From Pseudomonas versuta (GTDB lineage Bacteria; Pseudomonadota; Gammaproteobacteria; Pseudomonadales; Pseudomonadaceae): 64,000 bases of DNA. Below the pieces are notes generated by a model, which was given only the letters and a program-made list of their open reading frames with translations, ran no database searches and was not told the origin of the DNA. Positions 1 through 18,503 of this stretch are shown one piece after another; the first letter of the stretch is position 1, and each line of letters begins with the position of its first letter. The DNA lies in the NCBI RefSeq assembly GCF_001294575.1, contig NZ_CP012676.1, positions 5,030,001 through 5,094,000 of the forward strand, in the 5' to 3' direction. Made by a program: the position numbers and the translations under genes.

Positions 1-2045
<2,045 letters not shown>

Positions 2046-2200
2046 ATATAACACCCAAGCAATTTGCGCTTTGAATACAAAGCCTGCAAGTTGCGGTGTG
2101 TGAAGACGATACAAACCGAAAGTTTGCGTAACACACAAATCTATTACATACCCATTCGCTGGAACGTTAACCGTAAGGTAAACGCGCTGGCTACCGAATT
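2046..2200 (+). other. 23S-5S internal transcribed spacer
   Basis: About 155 bases between the 23S and 5S genes. It is AT-richer than the genes and holds short complementary stretches, as expected of precursor regions trimmed by RNases. There is no tRNA in it and no convincing coding frame. Confidence 0.8.
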
Positions 2201-2316
2201 TCTTGACGACCATAGAGCATTGGAACCACCTGATCCCATCCCGAACTCAGTAGTGAAACGATGCATCGCCGATGGTAGTGTGGGGTTTCCCCATGTGAGA
2301 GTAGGTCATCGTCAAG
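2201..2316 (+). rRNA. rrf: 5S ribosomal RNA
   Basis: About 116 nt with terminal helix strands CTTGACGACC and GGTCATCGTCAAG, and the conserved internal segments CCCGAACTCAG and GATGGTAGTGTGGGG. It sits 155 nt after the 23S gene and directly before a strong terminator, so it is the last gene of this rrn operon. End positions may be off by one to four bases. Confidence 0.95.
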
Positions 2317-2326
2317 ATTAAATTCC

Positions 2327-2366
2327 AAACCCCCTGTCTGCTCACGCAGACAGGGGGTTTGTTTTT
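2327..2366 (+). terminator. rrn operon intrinsic terminator
   Basis: A perfect 14-bp stem, AAACCCCCTGTCTG (2327-2340) and CAGACAGGGGGTTT (2347-2360), with loop CTCACG and a following T-rich run GTTTTT. It ends the rRNA operon ahead of birA. Confidence 0.95.
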
Positions 2367-2455
2367 GTGGCGAGAAAAAAGCTCCTGATTTAACTCGTAC
2401 AAAAATGCGATAACAGGTGCGCTTTGGCTGGGTTCAGGCCGCAGGCTTTCTATGC

Positions 2456-2477
2456 AATAGCCCTACTCATGGCTATT
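2456..2477. promoter_or_regulatory. Inverted repeat upstream of birA
   Basis: AATAGCC (2456-2462) and GGCTATT (2471-2477) form a perfect 7-bp inverted repeat with an 8-base spacer, ending 30 bases before birA. TATTAT at 2474-2479 could be a -10 element overlapping it. No clear -35 was found. An operator function, for example for BirA itself, is only a guess. Confidence 0.3.
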
Positions 2478-2507
2478 ATGCGTGCCTGATTGTGAGGCGA
2501 TACTTGC

Positions 2508-3455
2508 ATGCTGACGTTGTTGAAACTACTCAAAGATGGTCGATTTCATTCGGGGCAGGCGCTTGGGGCCGCGCTCGGTGTTAGCCGTAGCGCTGTGTGG
2601 AAACAGCTTCAGCACCTGGAGTCTGAATTGAACCTGTCCATTCACAAGGTTCGTGGTCGTGGCTATCAGTTGCAGGCTCCGCTGGAGCTTCTTGAGCCAG
2701 ATCAGGTGGCTGGCAGTTGCTTGCCTGTATCTATACATGAATCCTTGGACTCAACGAACGCAGAGGCCTTGCGTGCTATTGATCGCGGCGTGGTTGCTCC
2801 CTTTGTAATTCTGGCTGAACGACAGCTTGCAGGCAGGGGGCGGCGGGGACGCAAGTGGATCAGTCCGTTCGCGGAGAATATTTACTACAGTCTGGTTCTG
2901 CGGATTGATGGCGGTATGCGCCGGCTTGAAGGGCTTAGTCTTGTGGTGGGGTTGGCGGTTTTACGTGCTCTTCGAGAGATGGGTATGGAAGGTGCTGGGC
3001 TTAAGTGGCCGAATGACGTGCTGGTCGGTAATAAGAAGATTGCTGGCATTTTACTTGAGTTGGTCGGTGATCCTGCCGATGTGTGTCACGTAGTCATTGG
3101 TGTTGGTATCAATGCCAATATGCGGGTCGCCAATGGTGTCGATCAGGCTTGGACATCCATCTTCCTGGAGTCTGGCAAAGCAATAAACCGCAATGCGCTC
3201 GTATCGAGTCTAAATGAGAGTTTGCTCGCGTATCTCAAACGCCATGAATCGTCTGGATTTGCGGCTATCCAGGCTGAATGGGAGATGAATCATTTGTGGC
3301 AGGGGCGCGAAGTGTCGCTGATTGCTGGAGTGCATCAGGTGGACGGTACGGTCATTGGTATTGATCAGCAGGGTGCACTTCGCTTGCGTGTCGGGGGCGA
3401 AGAGAAGGTTTTCAGTGGTGGCGAGCTTAGTTTGAGGTTGCGCCATGATTCTTGA
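2508..3455 (+). CDS. birA: Bifunctional biotin-[acetyl-CoA carboxylase] ligase / biotin repressor BirA
   Basis: Activates biotin with ATP and transfers it to the lysine of the AccB carrier; in enterobacteria it also represses the bio operon. The 315-residue protein has an N-terminal winged-helix domain (about 1-60, with [10 protein letters not shown] as recognition helix), then the ligase core with GRGRRGRKW (109-117, biotinyl-AMP loop), KWPND (166-170) and GNKKIAGIL (174-182). A C-terminal SH3-like domain follows. Length is normal for the two-domain type. The first ATG gives the expected N-terminus. The 3' end overlaps coaX by 11 bases, so the two are cotranscribed. DNA-binding ability is inferred from the domain, not shown. 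Confidence 0.97.
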   Translation: MLTLLKLLKDGRFHSGQALGAALGVSRSAVWKQLQHLESELNLSIHKVRGRGYQLQAPLELLEPDQVAGSCLPVSIHESLDSTNAEALRAIDRGVVAPFVILAERQLAGRGRRGRKWISPFAENIYYSLVLRIDGGMRRLEGLSLVVGLAVLRALREMGMEGAGLKWPNDVLVGNKKIAGILLELVGDPADVCHVVIGVGINANMRVANGVDQAWTSIFLESGKAINRNALVSSLNESLLAYLKRHESSGFAAIQAEWEMNHLWQGREVSLIAGVHQVDGTVIGIDQQGALRLRVGGEEKVFSGGELSLRLRHDS

Positions 3456-4188
3456 GCTGGATTGTGGTAACAGCTTCATAAAGTGGCGCGTGCTCGACGA
3501 TGAAAAAATTGCTGGAGGAGGGGTCGTAGATTCCGAAACGGCACTTATTGCAGCGGTACGATGTGTGCCAGCACTGGATGTCGTGCAGTGTCGCTTGGTC
3601 AGTGTGCGTACTGATGAAGAGACCTCTCTGCTGGTGGCAAGTATCGCCTCGGCGTTCGGGGTTGGGGTCATGTGCGCCGAGCCCGTCAGAGCGGTTTCGG
3701 GAGTCAGCAATGGCTACGAAGATTTTTCTCGCCTGGGCCTCGACCGCTGGCTGGCTCTCGTCGGCGGCTATGAATTGGCAAAACGTGCGTGCCTGGTTCT
3801 GGATTTTGGCACGGCTGTAACGGCAGATTTTGTTGCGGTTGATGGGCAGCATCTGGGAGGTTTTATTTGCCCTGGAATGCCCCTGATGCGTGATCAGTTG
3901 CGCACCCACACACGACGAATCAGATATGACGATTTTTCCGCCGAGCAAGCGCTGCTTTTGCGGACCCCGGGGCGTACAACGGCAGAGGCCGTAGAGCGTG
4001 GCTGCTTGTTGATGATGCGGGGTTTCGTTTTGACTCAGTTGGAATTGGCGCGAGAGTACTGGGGGCAAGAGTTTGAGGTTTTTCTCACGGGAGGTGACGC
4101 TGCCCTGGTGAGCGATATGGTCCCAGACGCACGATTGATTCAGGATCTTGTATTTGTCGGCTTGGCTGTAGCTTGTCCCTTTTCCTGA
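3445..4188 (+). CDS. coaX: Type III pantothenate kinase CoaX
   Basis: Phosphorylates pantothenate, the first step of coenzyme A synthesis. At 247 residues it has the ASKHA-fold hallmarks: D6-x-GNS phosphate loop near the N-terminus, GLDRW at 98-102, DFGTA at 120-124 and GGFICPG at 138-144. Type III enzymes are typically not feedback-inhibited by CoA and need a monovalent cation. The start ATG lies inside the birA 3' end, implying translational coupling. This biotin-ligase/CoA-kinase pairing is usual in Pseudomonas. Confidence 0.96.
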   Translation: MILELDCGNSFIKWRVLDDEKIAGGGVVDSETALIAAVRCVPALDVVQCRLVSVRTDEETSLLVASIASAFGVGVMCAEPVRAVSGVSNGYEDFSRLGLDRWLALVGGYELAKRACLVLDFGTAVTADFVAVDGQHLGGFICPGMPLMRDQLRTHTRRIRYDDFSAEQALLLRTPGRTTAEAVERGCLLMMRGFVLTQLELAREYWGQEFEVFLTGGDAALVSDMVPDARLIQDLVFVGLAVACPFS

Positions 4189-4195
4189 GGTTCTT

Positions 4196-4672
4196 ATGCG
4201 TTGGCTGTTTCTGCTGCTGGTTGTTCTCAATGTTTTCTATTACGTGTGGCATCAGCAGGAGGCGCCTGTAAGGGTCAAGGAGGTTGTTTCCTTGTCGCTA
4301 TACAAGGGCAGCCAGCAGGATATACGACTATTGAGTGAGGCTCGGCCTTTAACCCCCGCTGGGGTAGTCCCTGATGATCATCTGGAGGGGGTGGAGTGTA
4401 CCTATCTCGGTAATATCTCCAGTGAAGACCAGTTGCGCAGAATTCAGCGCAAGCTCGCCGATATGGATATTCAGGCGCAGAGAGCTTATGTCAATACGGG
4501 GGATTTGGTGGGATATGCGATTCAGATCGATCCTGAAAGCAGCTCCAGCATCAATGAAATGCTACTGCAGGACCTTGCCAATGAATTCAATGAGTTAAAA
4601 CACAAAAAAATGCAGTGCGAGGGGTTGCGGGTGCCCGGTTCTTTGCATAGAATGGCGCCCGCTCCACAGTGA
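4196..4672 (+). CDS. Membrane-anchored SPOR-like domain protein
   Basis: A 158-residue protein with an N-terminal hydrophobic segment (about 2-18, RWLFLLLVVLNVFYYV) that should anchor it in the inner membrane. A C-terminal region (about 65-148) has the YxG...A..L pattern of a SPOR-type peptidoglycan-binding domain, including ECTYLGNISSEDQLRRI and the later GYAIQI. SPOR domains bind glycan strands stripped of side chains at division sites. It starts 7 bases after coaX and is probably in its operon. The domain call rests on pattern only; the precise role is unknown. Confidence 0.7.
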   Translation: MRWLFLLLVVLNVFYYVWHQQEAPVRVKEVVSLSLYKGSQQDIRLLSEARPLTPAGVVPDDHLEGVECTYLGNISSEDQLRRIQRKLADMDIQAQRAYVNTGDLVGYAIQIDPESSSSINEMLLQDLANEFNELKHKKMQCEGLRVPGSLHRMAPAPQ

Positions 4673-4741
4673 ACGCCTAACAGGCTTTGAAGTGTGAAGT
4701 GAGTCGAGATGCTAACTTCATGAATTAATTGAAGAAAGTGC

Positions 4742-4769
4742 TTGACAGAAGGGTAGAATGATGTAGAAT
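4742..4769 (+). promoter_or_regulatory. Sigma-70 promoter for the Tyr-Gly-Thr tRNA operon
   Basis: TTGACA at 4742-4747 and TAGAAT at 4764-4769, with 16-bp spacing, end 13 bases before the mature tRNA-Tyr. A second TAGAAT copy lies at 4754-4759, too close to the same -35 to work with it. This is a near-consensus promoter suited to stable RNA. Confidence 0.85.
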
Positions 4770-4782
4770 TCTGCCTCGCTTA

Positions 4783-4867
<85 letters not shown>

Positions 4868-4892
4868 TATTTAAGTTCGAATAGCAAGATTT

Positions 4893-4966
<74 letters not shown>

Positions 4967-4992
4967 GTCTTGCTGTTTTTGCGATGTGTTTT

Positions 4993-5068
4993 GCTCTTGT
5001 AGCTCAGTTGGTAGAGCACACCCTTGGTAAGGGTGAGGTCAGCGGTTCAAATCCGCTCAAGAGCTCCA
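4993..5068 (+). tRNA. tRNA-Thr (GGT)
   Basis: A 76-nt tRNA with acceptor strands GCTCTTG and CAAGAGC and encoded CCA. The anticodon loop TTGGTAA gives GGT. In many gammaproteobacteria tufB follows this gene directly; here an intrinsic terminator does. Confidence 0.97.
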
Positions 5069-5074
5069 TATAAC

Positions 5075-5106
5075 AAGGCAGATATGAAAATATCTGCCTT
5101 TGTTTT
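5075..5106 (+). terminator. Terminator of the tRNA cluster
   Basis: AAGGCAGATA (5075-5084) and TATCTGCCTT (5091-5100) form a perfect 10-bp stem with loop TGAAAA, followed by TGTTTT. It ends the Tyr-Gly-Thr transcript where tufB would normally be cotranscribed. Confidence 0.9.
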
Positions 5107-5266
5107 AACAGGTGCATAGCCTGTCCGGAGTGTTTGCTGGTGGTGCCAGATGTTTGGTGTTGCTGCTCTGGTTGGTGTTGCTGTTGTAGGCAGCTCGCAT
5201 TCTGCTGTTTGCAAGGTCATATGCTCAGCTTGGCTGGTTTTATGGCAAAAGTAATTGCATTGGTTG

Positions 5267-5295
5267 TTGAAAAGTCTCTCTCGGGCCTGCATAAT
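5267..5295 (+). promoter_or_regulatory. Promoter for tRNA-Trp-secE-nusG
   Basis: TTGAAA at 5267-5272 and CATAAT at 5290-5295 with 17-bp spacing lie about 20 bases before tRNA-Trp. A further GATAAT at 5305-5310 is present. It supplies the Trp-secE-nusG unit independently of the upstream tRNA cluster. Confidence 0.7.
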
Positions 5296-5315
5296 TCGCG
5301 GCTCGATAATGTTTT

Positions 5316-5391
5316 AGGTCAGTAGCTCAATTGGCAGAGCGACGGTCTCCAAAACCGTAGGTTGGGGGTTCGATTCCCTCCTGACCTGCCA
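5316..5391 (+). tRNA. tRNA-Trp (CCA)
   Basis: A 76-nt tRNA with acceptor strands AGGTCAG and CTGACCT and encoded CCA. The anticodon loop CTCCAAA contains CCA. It is linked to secE, as in other Pseudomonas. Confidence 0.97.
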
Positions 5392-5436
5392 GATTCGCTC
5401 ATTGCGTCTGGCTTTCTTTTCACAGGATCCTCTTAG

Positions 5437-5805
5437 ATGACTCCCAAGGCTGAAGTTCAAGGCTCTCGCTTCGATCTCCTCAAGTGGCTTGTAGTGGTTG
5501 CTCTTGTGGTGGTTGGCGTTGTTGGGAATCAGTATTATTCTGGTTCGCCGATCCTGTATCGTGTCATTGCACTTCTTGTAATTGCTGCTGTTGCCGCCTA
5601 TGTGGGTTTGCAGACGGCAAAAGGCAAGTCGTTCTCTGTCTTGGTGAAGGAAGCTCGTACTGAGATTCGTAAAGTCGTATGGCCAACTCGCCAAGAAACT
5701 ACGCAGACCACGTTGATCGTGGTGGCTGTTGTTCTAGTTATGGCGTTGCTGTTGTGGGGTTTAGATTCCCTGCTCGGTTGGCTCGTTTCCTTGATTGTTG
5801 GCTAA
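5437..5805 (+). CDS. secE: Preprotein translocase subunit SecE
   Basis: Essential subunit of the SecYEG channel that clamps SecY in the inner membrane. The 122-residue protein is the three-segment form typical of gammaproteobacteria: hydrophobic stretches at about 18-34, 41-58 and 92-119, with the conserved amphipathic hinge EARTEIRKVVWPTRQET at about 72-88 before the last segment. It follows tRNA-Trp by 45 bases and precedes nusG by 9, so all three are likely cotranscribed. Confidence 0.97.
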   Translation: MTPKAEVQGSRFDLLKWLVVVALVVVGVVGNQYYSGSPILYRVIALLVIAAVAAYVGLQTAKGKSFSVLVKEARTEIRKVVWPTRQETTQTTLIVVAVVLVMALLLWGLDSLLGWLVSLIVG

Positions 5806-5814
5806 GGGTGTCCC

Positions 5815-6348
5815 GTGGCTAAGCGTTGGTACGTAGTGCATGCTTATTCGGGTTACGAAAAGCATGTTATGCGCTCTTTGATTGAGCGTATTAAGCTGGC
5901 AGGCATGGAAGAAGGCTTCGGCGAAATTCTGGTTCCCACTGAAGAAGTGGTTGAAATGCGTAATGGCCAGAAACGCAAAAGCGAGCGCAAGTTCTTCCCT
6001 GGATACGTGCTGGTTCAAATGGACATGAGCGAAGGGACTTGGCACTTGGTCAAGGATACCCCTCGCGTAATGGGCTTCATTGGTGGTACCGCTGATAAAC
6101 CAGCGCCGATCACTGATAAAGAGGCAGAAGCAATTCTGCGTCGCGTTGCTGATGGTAGCGACAAGCCCAAGCCGAAAACACTGTTCGAGCCAGGTGAAGT
6201 TGTTCGCGTCACCGATGGCCCGTTTGCTGATTTCAATGGCACTGTTGAAGAAGTTAACTACGAAAAGAGTCGCATCCAAGTGGCAGTGCTCATTTTCGGT
6301 CGCTCTACTCCGGTAGAGCTAGAGTTCAGCCAGGTCGAAAAGGTCTAA
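5815..6348 (+). CDS. nusG: Transcription termination/antitermination protein NusG
   Basis: Binds RNA polymerase as a processivity factor and couples it to Rho or, through its C-terminal KOW domain, to ribosomal protein S10. The 177 residues show the N-terminal NGN domain ([15 protein letters not shown], then [10 protein letters not shown]) and the KOW domain with [21 protein letters not shown] near 125-145. The start is GTG at 5815, the only one giving the family N-terminus. A hairpin terminator follows before rplK. Confidence 0.98.
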   Translation: MAKRWYVVHAYSGYEKHVMRSLIERIKLAGMEEGFGEILVPTEEVVEMRNGQKRKSERKFFPGYVLVQMDMSEGTWHLVKDTPRVMGFIGGTADKPAPITDKEAEAILRRVADGSDKPKPKTLFEPGEVVRVTDGPFADFNGTVEEVNYEKSRIQVAVLIFGRSTPVELEFSQVEKV

Positions 6349-6363
6349 CTGGACACGAATCCC

Positions 6364-6391
6364 AACCCCATGGCTTCGGCTGTGGGGTTTT
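6364..6391 (+). terminator. Hairpin after nusG
   Basis: AACCCCA (6364-6370) pairs with TGGGGTT (6383-6389); the inner bases extend the stem to a TTCG tetraloop (6375-6378). The T run TTTTGTC is short, so termination may be partial, letting some transcripts continue into rplK. Confidence 0.7.
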
Positions 6392-6420
6392 GTCGTCACT
6401 GGGATAAACGCGCAAGTAAC

Positions 6421-6449
6421 CGGGGAGCCTTTCTAGGCGTCTGAACCCG
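6421..6449 (+). promoter_or_regulatory. Candidate L1-binding mRNA site before rplK
   Basis: CGGG (6421-6424) pairs with CCCG (6446-6449) and GCCT (6427-6430) with AGGC (6435-6438), separated by an asymmetric loop GA / GTCTGAA. Two short helices around such a loop just before rplK are the general form of the L1 translational operator. The assignment rests on position and fold only. Confidence 0.4.
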
Positions 6450-6464
6450 TAATTGGAGTGCCTC

Positions 6465-6896
6465 ATGGCCAAGAAGATTACCGCTTACATCAAGCTGCAA
6501 GTGAAGGCCGCTCAGGCCAACCCAAGCCCACCTGTCGGCCCAGCATTGGGTCAACACGGTGTGAACATCATGGAATTCTGCAAGGCTTTCAACGCCCGTA
6601 CTCAAGGTATTGAACCAGGTCTGCCGACTCCAGTGATCATCACTGTTTACAGCGACCGTAGCTTCACATTCGAAACCAAATCGACTCCTGCTTCGGTTCT
6701 GCTGAAGAAGGCTGCCGGTTTGACTAGCGGTTCCGCTCGTCCAAACACCGTTAAGGTTGGCACTGTTACCCGTGCTCAGCTGGAAGAAATCGCGAAAACC
6801 AAAAACGCGGATCTGACTGCAGCTGATATGGAAGCAGCCGTGCGTACCATCGCCGGTTCTGCTCGTAGCATGGGCCTTAACGTGGAGGGTGTGTAA
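6465..6896 (+). CDS. rplK: 50S ribosomal protein L11
   Basis: Forms the GTPase-associated centre with 23S helices 43/44 and takes part in factor binding and the stringent response. The product is 143 residues starting [20 protein letters not shown], with the proline-rich [14 protein letters not shown] segment that contacts thiopeptides. An upstream in-frame TTG at 6453 is rejected because ATG 6465 has a GGAG site (6454-6457) and matches the family start. The stop overlaps the rplA start (TAATG). Confidence 0.98.
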   Translation: MAKKITAYIKLQVKAAQANPSPPVGPALGQHGVNIMEFCKAFNARTQGIEPGLPTPVIITVYSDRSFTFETKSTPASVLLKKAAGLTSGSARPNTVKVGTVTRAQLEEIAKTKNADLTAADMEAAVRTIAGSARSMGLNVEGV

Positions 6897-7591
6897 TGGC
6901 TAAGCTGACTAAGCGTCAAAAGGCAATTGCCGGTAAAATTGAAGCTGGCAAGTCTTACAACTTTGTAGACGCTGCTGCTTTGCTGGCTGAGTTGTCCACC
7001 GTCAAGTTCAGCGAGTCTTTTGACATCGCTGTTAACCTGGGCGTAGACCCACGTAAATCTGACCAGGTTGTTCGTAGCGCTACTGTGCTGCCACACGGCA
7101 CTGGCAAGACTGTACGTGTAGCTGTGTTCACCCAGGGTCCAGCTGCTGAAGCTGCTTTGGCTGCCGGTGCTGATCGCGTTGGTATGGACGACCTGGCTGC
7201 CGAAATGAAAGGCGGCGACCTGAACTATGACGTAGTTATTGCATCCCCGGACGCAATGCGTGTTGTAGGTCAGTTGGGTCAGATCCTTGGTCCACGTGGT
7301 CTGATGCCTAACCCTAAGGTTGGTACTGTAACTCCAGACGTAGCTACTGCGGTTAAGAACGCAAAAGCTGGTCAGGTTCGTTATCGCACTGACAAAAACG
7401 GTATCATCCACACCTCCGTTGGCAAGATCGGCTTTGATGCCGTCAAGCTGAAGGAAAACGTTGAAGCACTGATCGCTGATCTGAAGCGTATCAAGCCAGC
7501 TTCCTCGAAAGGTATTTACGTTAAGCGCGTTACCCTGAGCACCACTATGGGCCCGGGCCTGGTCATCGACCAGGGTTCTCTGGACGCGTAA
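6896..7591 (+). CDS. rplA: 50S ribosomal protein L1
   Basis: Forms the mobile L1 stalk that handles deacylated tRNA at the E site, and in enterobacteria represses its own rplKA mRNA. The 231 residues begin [20 protein letters not shown] and contain [15 protein letters not shown] in domain II, both family hallmarks. It is translationally coupled to rplK by overlapping stop and start codons and ends before the L10 leader. Confidence 0.98.
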   Translation: MAKLTKRQKAIAGKIEAGKSYNFVDAAALLAELSTVKFSESFDIAVNLGVDPRKSDQVVRSATVLPHGTGKTVRVAVFTQGPAAEAALAAGADRVGMDDLAAEMKGGDLNYDVVIASPDAMRVVGQLGQILGPRGLMPNPKVGTVTPDVATAVKNAKAGQVRYRTDKNGIIHTSVGKIGFDAVKLKENVEALIADLKRIKPASSKGIYVKRVTLSTTMGPGLVIDQGSLDA

Positions 7592-7597
7592 AACAAA

Positions 7598-7786
7598 TTG
7601 GCACGGCTTGCCGTGCCAATGAAAGATTGGGGTCCCTGCCTGGCGGGGGCTATCCAAGACCGTAGGCGGCGAAAGTCTTAAACCTCAAGCCTACGCAGAT
7701 GGTGCTCCCGGTTCCTTACCGAATCAGACACCAAAACGACATCCGACTCAGGTCAGATGAAACGGTAACAAGCAGGAGTTAAACCC
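7598..7786 (+). promoter_or_regulatory. rplJL leader with L10(L12)4-binding element
   Basis: The 195-base gap between rplA and rplJ is structured. It opens with a hairpin, TTGGCACGG (7598-7606) and CCGTGCCAA (7611-7619), lacking a T run, so more likely a processing or pausing site than a terminator. AAGACCGTAGGC (7656-7667) and GCCTACGCAGATGGTG (7690-7705) bracket the segment I recognise as the L10 leader, where the L10-L12 complex represses rplJL translation. Boundaries are approximate. Confidence 0.75.
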
Positions 7787-8287
7787 GTGGCAATTAAACT
7801 CGAAGACAAGAAGGCCATCGTCGCTGAAGTCAACGAGGCTGCCAAAGTTGCCCTGTCTGCTGTTGTGGCTGATGCCCGCGGTGTGACAGTAGGCGCTATG
7901 ACCGGACTCCGTAAAGAGGCTCGTGAAGCTGGCGTTTACGTACGTGTTGTACGTAACACTCTGCTCAAGCGCGCTGTTGCTGACACTGAATACAGTGTTC
8001 TCAACGACGTGTTCACCGGCCCGACCTTGATCGCTTTCTCCAACGAACATCCAGGTGCTGCTGCCCGTTTGTTCAAAGAGTTCGCTAAAGGTCAGGATAA
8101 GTTCGAGATCAAGGCAGCTGCGTTCGAGGGCAAGTTCCTCGCAGCTAATCAGATCGACGTACTGGCAAGTCTGCCGACCCGTGACGAAGCAATTTCTCAG
8201 CTGATGAGCGTGATTCAAGGCGCTACCAGCAAGTTGGCTCGTACTCTGGCGGCACTTCGCGACCAGAAAGAAGCTGCTGCAGCCTAA
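7787..8287 (+). CDS. rplJ: 50S ribosomal protein L10
   Basis: Base of the L7/L12 stalk and translational repressor of its own operon. The 166 residues show RNA-binding N-terminal [12 protein letters not shown] and the C-terminal helix that carries L12 dimers ([17 protein letters not shown]). The start is GTG (GTG GCA ATT), preceded by AGGAG; no ATG gives the right N-terminus. rplL follows after 80 bases. Confidence 0.98.
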   Translation: MAIKLEDKKAIVAEVNEAAKVALSAVVADARGVTVGAMTGLRKEAREAGVYVRVVRNTLLKRAVADTEYSVLNDVFTGPTLIAFSNEHPGAAARLFKEFAKGQDKFEIKAAAFEGKFLAANQIDVLASLPTRDEAISQLMSVIQGATSKLARTLAALRDQKEAAAA

Positions 8288-8367
8288 GGCTGAGCTACTC
8301 CTTTCAGCGTTTATTGTTTATTTCGATAGCCGCCTAGGCTGTCACCCCAATACAGGAATTTATAGTC

Positions 8368-8733
8368 ATGTCTCTGACTACTCAAGAAATCATCGACGCA
8401 ATCGGTTCGAAATCCGTTCTGGAAATCGTTGAGCTGATCAAGGCAATGGAAGAAGCATTCGGCGTTTCCGCTGCTGCTGCTTCTGCTGGTCCTGCTGCTG
8501 CCGCTGCTGTTGTTGAAGAGCAAACTGAATTCAACGTCATGCTGCTGGAAGCTGGCGAGAAGAAAGTTAACGTGATCAAGGCTGTTCGCGAGCTGACTGG
8601 TCTGGGCTTGAAAGAAGCCAAGGCAGTAGTAGACAGCGCTCCTAGCGTTGTTCTGGAAGCTGTTGCGAAAGACGCAGCTGACAAAGCCAAGGCTACCTTG
8701 GAAGAAGCAGGCGCTAAAGTCGAGCTGAAGTAA
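8368..8733 (+). CDS. rplL: 50S ribosomal protein L7/L12
   Basis: Multicopy acidic stalk protein that recruits and activates translation GTPases. The 121 residues comprise an N-terminal dimerisation domain, an Ala-rich hinge (about 35-52) and a C-terminal domain with [15 protein letters not shown]. Its expected excess over L10 is usually achieved by independent efficient initiation; the start is preceded by AGGAAT. Confidence 0.98.
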   Translation: MSLTTQEIIDAIGSKSVLEIVELIKAMEEAFGVSAAAASAGPAAAAAVVEEQTEFNVMLLEAGEKKVNVIKAVRELTGLGLKEAKAVVDSAPSVVLEAVAKDAADKAKATLEEAGAKVELK

Positions 8734-8779
8734 GCCTCGACCTTGCGTCTCCAGCCCAAGCGTTAAGCAGAAGGCTGAT

Positions 8780-8808
8780 GGCTGGTGGCTCTTGCCACCG
8801 GCCTTTTT
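8780..8808 (+). terminator. Attenuator between rplL and rpoB
   Basis: GGCTGGTGGC (8780-8789) pairs with GCCACCGGCC (8794-8803), one G-U pair, loop TCTT, followed by five T. A partial terminator at this place reduces rpoBC relative to L12 synthesis in E. coli; the same use is inferred here. Confidence 0.85.
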
Positions 8809-8953
8809 CCGTTATTGGCTGCCGACTGGGTCGGCGTCTTTAACGTGCTGTAACCACCCTGTGCGGTGGAGCAAACCAAGGGGTTTGCACGATTTTCTGG
8901 CTGCTCCCGTCGGGAGAGGCCAAACAAGCAGGTGACCAAGCTGGGGAACGCTG

Positions 8954-13027
<4,074 letters not shown>

Positions 13028-13091
13028 CACGTGACGTGAATCGAGAGCGGGGCGGTATTGCCCGCTCTCTGCTCCGCCAGGAGGAAAGGCC

Positions 13092-17291
<4,200 letters not shown>

Positions 17292-17433
17292 GTTCTGAGC
17301 TAATTGAAGGGTGGGCCCCGGCCGTTCCGTTCATCGAATCGAGACATTTTGTCTTGGTTAGATGAGTGGGAAGGTCGGGGCCTTGCCTTGACTGGGGACA
17401 AGATCCTCTTTAGACTCTTGTACCCCTAAATTT

Positions 17434-17464
17434 GGCGGGAATTCGTTCCTGCCATTTTGCTTTT
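17434..17464 (+). terminator. Hairpin between rpoC and rpsL
   Basis: GGCGGGAA (17434-17441) and TTCCTGCC (17446-17453) form an 8-bp stem with a TTCG tetraloop, followed by ATTTTGCTTTT. It is likely a terminator or attenuator separating rpoBC from the str operon. A wider pair, GGCCCCGGCC near 17314 and GGTCGGGGCC near 17374, could form a larger structure upstream. Confidence 0.65.
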
Positions 17465-17507
17465 CTTGCAAGACAATAGCGTCGCAAGACAACAGTGGAG
17501 CTAGTAG

Positions 17508-17879
17508 ATGGCAACTATCAACCAGCTGGTACGTCAGCCGCGTAAGCGTATCGTCGAGAAATCCGACGTGCCTGCGCTGCAAAACTGCCCGCAACGTCGT
17601 GGCGTATGCACCCGTGTGTATACAACTACGCCGAAAAAACCTAACTCGGCACTGCGTAAAGTATGCCGTGTGCGCCTGACCAACGGTTTCGAGGTTTCCT
17701 CGTACATCGGTGGTGAAGGTCACAACCTGCAAGAACACAGCGTGGTACTGATTCGTGGCGGTCGTGTAAAAGACTTGCCAGGTGTTCGTTATCACACCGT
17801 TCGCGGTTCTTTGGATACTTCCGGTGTTAAAGGTCGTAACCAGGGTCGTTCGAAGTACGGTACCAAGAAGCCGAAGTAG
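17508..17879 (+). CDS. rpsL: 30S ribosomal protein S12
   Basis: Decoding-centre protein that governs accuracy. The 123 residues include [17 protein letters not shown] and [13 protein letters not shown], with lysines at the two positions where streptomycin-resistance changes occur (K43 and K88), so the sensitive form. First gene of the str operon. The preceding GGAG is 6-8 bases from the ATG. Confidence 0.98.
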   Translation: MATINQLVRQPRKRIVEKSDVPALQNCPQRRGVCTRVYTTTPKKPNSALRKVCRVRLTNGFEVSSYIGGEGHNLQEHSVVLIRGGRVKDLPGVRYHTVRGSLDTSGVKGRNQGRSKYGTKKPK

Positions 17880-18002
17880 TTTTCGGTCGCTTGTAAATAA
17901 TGCAGATTTCTTTTTTTCTGAGTCGATAAGAGTAAGGTCGGACGTGCATCCTCTGGGTGTAATGGTTCCGAGCTAACCTGAAGACCGTTTGAGGGCTTAT
18001 CC

Positions 18003-18473
18003 ATGCCAAGAAGACGCGTAGCAGCCAAGCGCGATGTGCTTGACGATCCAAAATACGGAAGCCAAATCCTGGCCAAGTTCATGAACCACGTGATGGAAAG
18101 CGGCAAAAAAGCCGTTGCCGAGCGTATCGTTTATGGCGCGCTGGAAAAGGTTAAAGAACGCAAGAACAGCGATCCCCTGGAAATCTTCGAGAAAGCTCTC
18201 GACGCCATCGCTCCGCTGGTCGAAGTGAAGTCGCGCCGTGTAGGCGGTGCTACTTACCAGGTTCCGGTCGAAGTTCGCCCGTCCCGTCGTAACGCCCTGG
18301 CAATGCGCTGGTTGGTAGACTTCGCCCGCAAGCGCGGCGAGAAGTCTATGGCTCTGCGCTTGGCTGGCGAACTGTTGGATGCTGCTGAAGGCAAGGGCGC
18401 AGCAGTTAAGAAGCGTGAAGACGTGCACCGTATGGCTGAAGCTAACAAAGCTTTCTCGCACTACCGCTTCTAA
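18003..18473 (+). CDS. rpsG: 30S ribosomal protein S7
   Basis: Nucleates 30S head assembly and, in E. coli, represses the str operon by binding the rpsL-rpsG intercistronic mRNA. The 156 residues start [20 protein letters not shown] and include [16 protein letters not shown]. The 123-base gap upstream could hold the S7 target; I did not resolve a fold. Confidence 0.98.
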   Translation: MPRRRVAAKRDVLDDPKYGSQILAKFMNHVMESGKKAVAERIVYGALEKVKERKNSDPLEIFEKALDAIAPLVEVKSRRVGGATYQVPVEVRPSRRNALAMRWLVDFARKRGEKSMALRLAGELLDAAEGKGAAVKKREDVHRMAEANKAFSHYRF

Positions 18474-18503
18474 TTTCAGCGCTACTCATTTTGCGAGGGC
18501 TTT

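Noticed and set aside
5107..5315. Small open frames of 63 and 81 codons in the tRNA gap as tufB remnants or new genes
   Set aside because: No EF-Tu motifs on either strand; composition and overlap with the promoter and terminator argue against coding.
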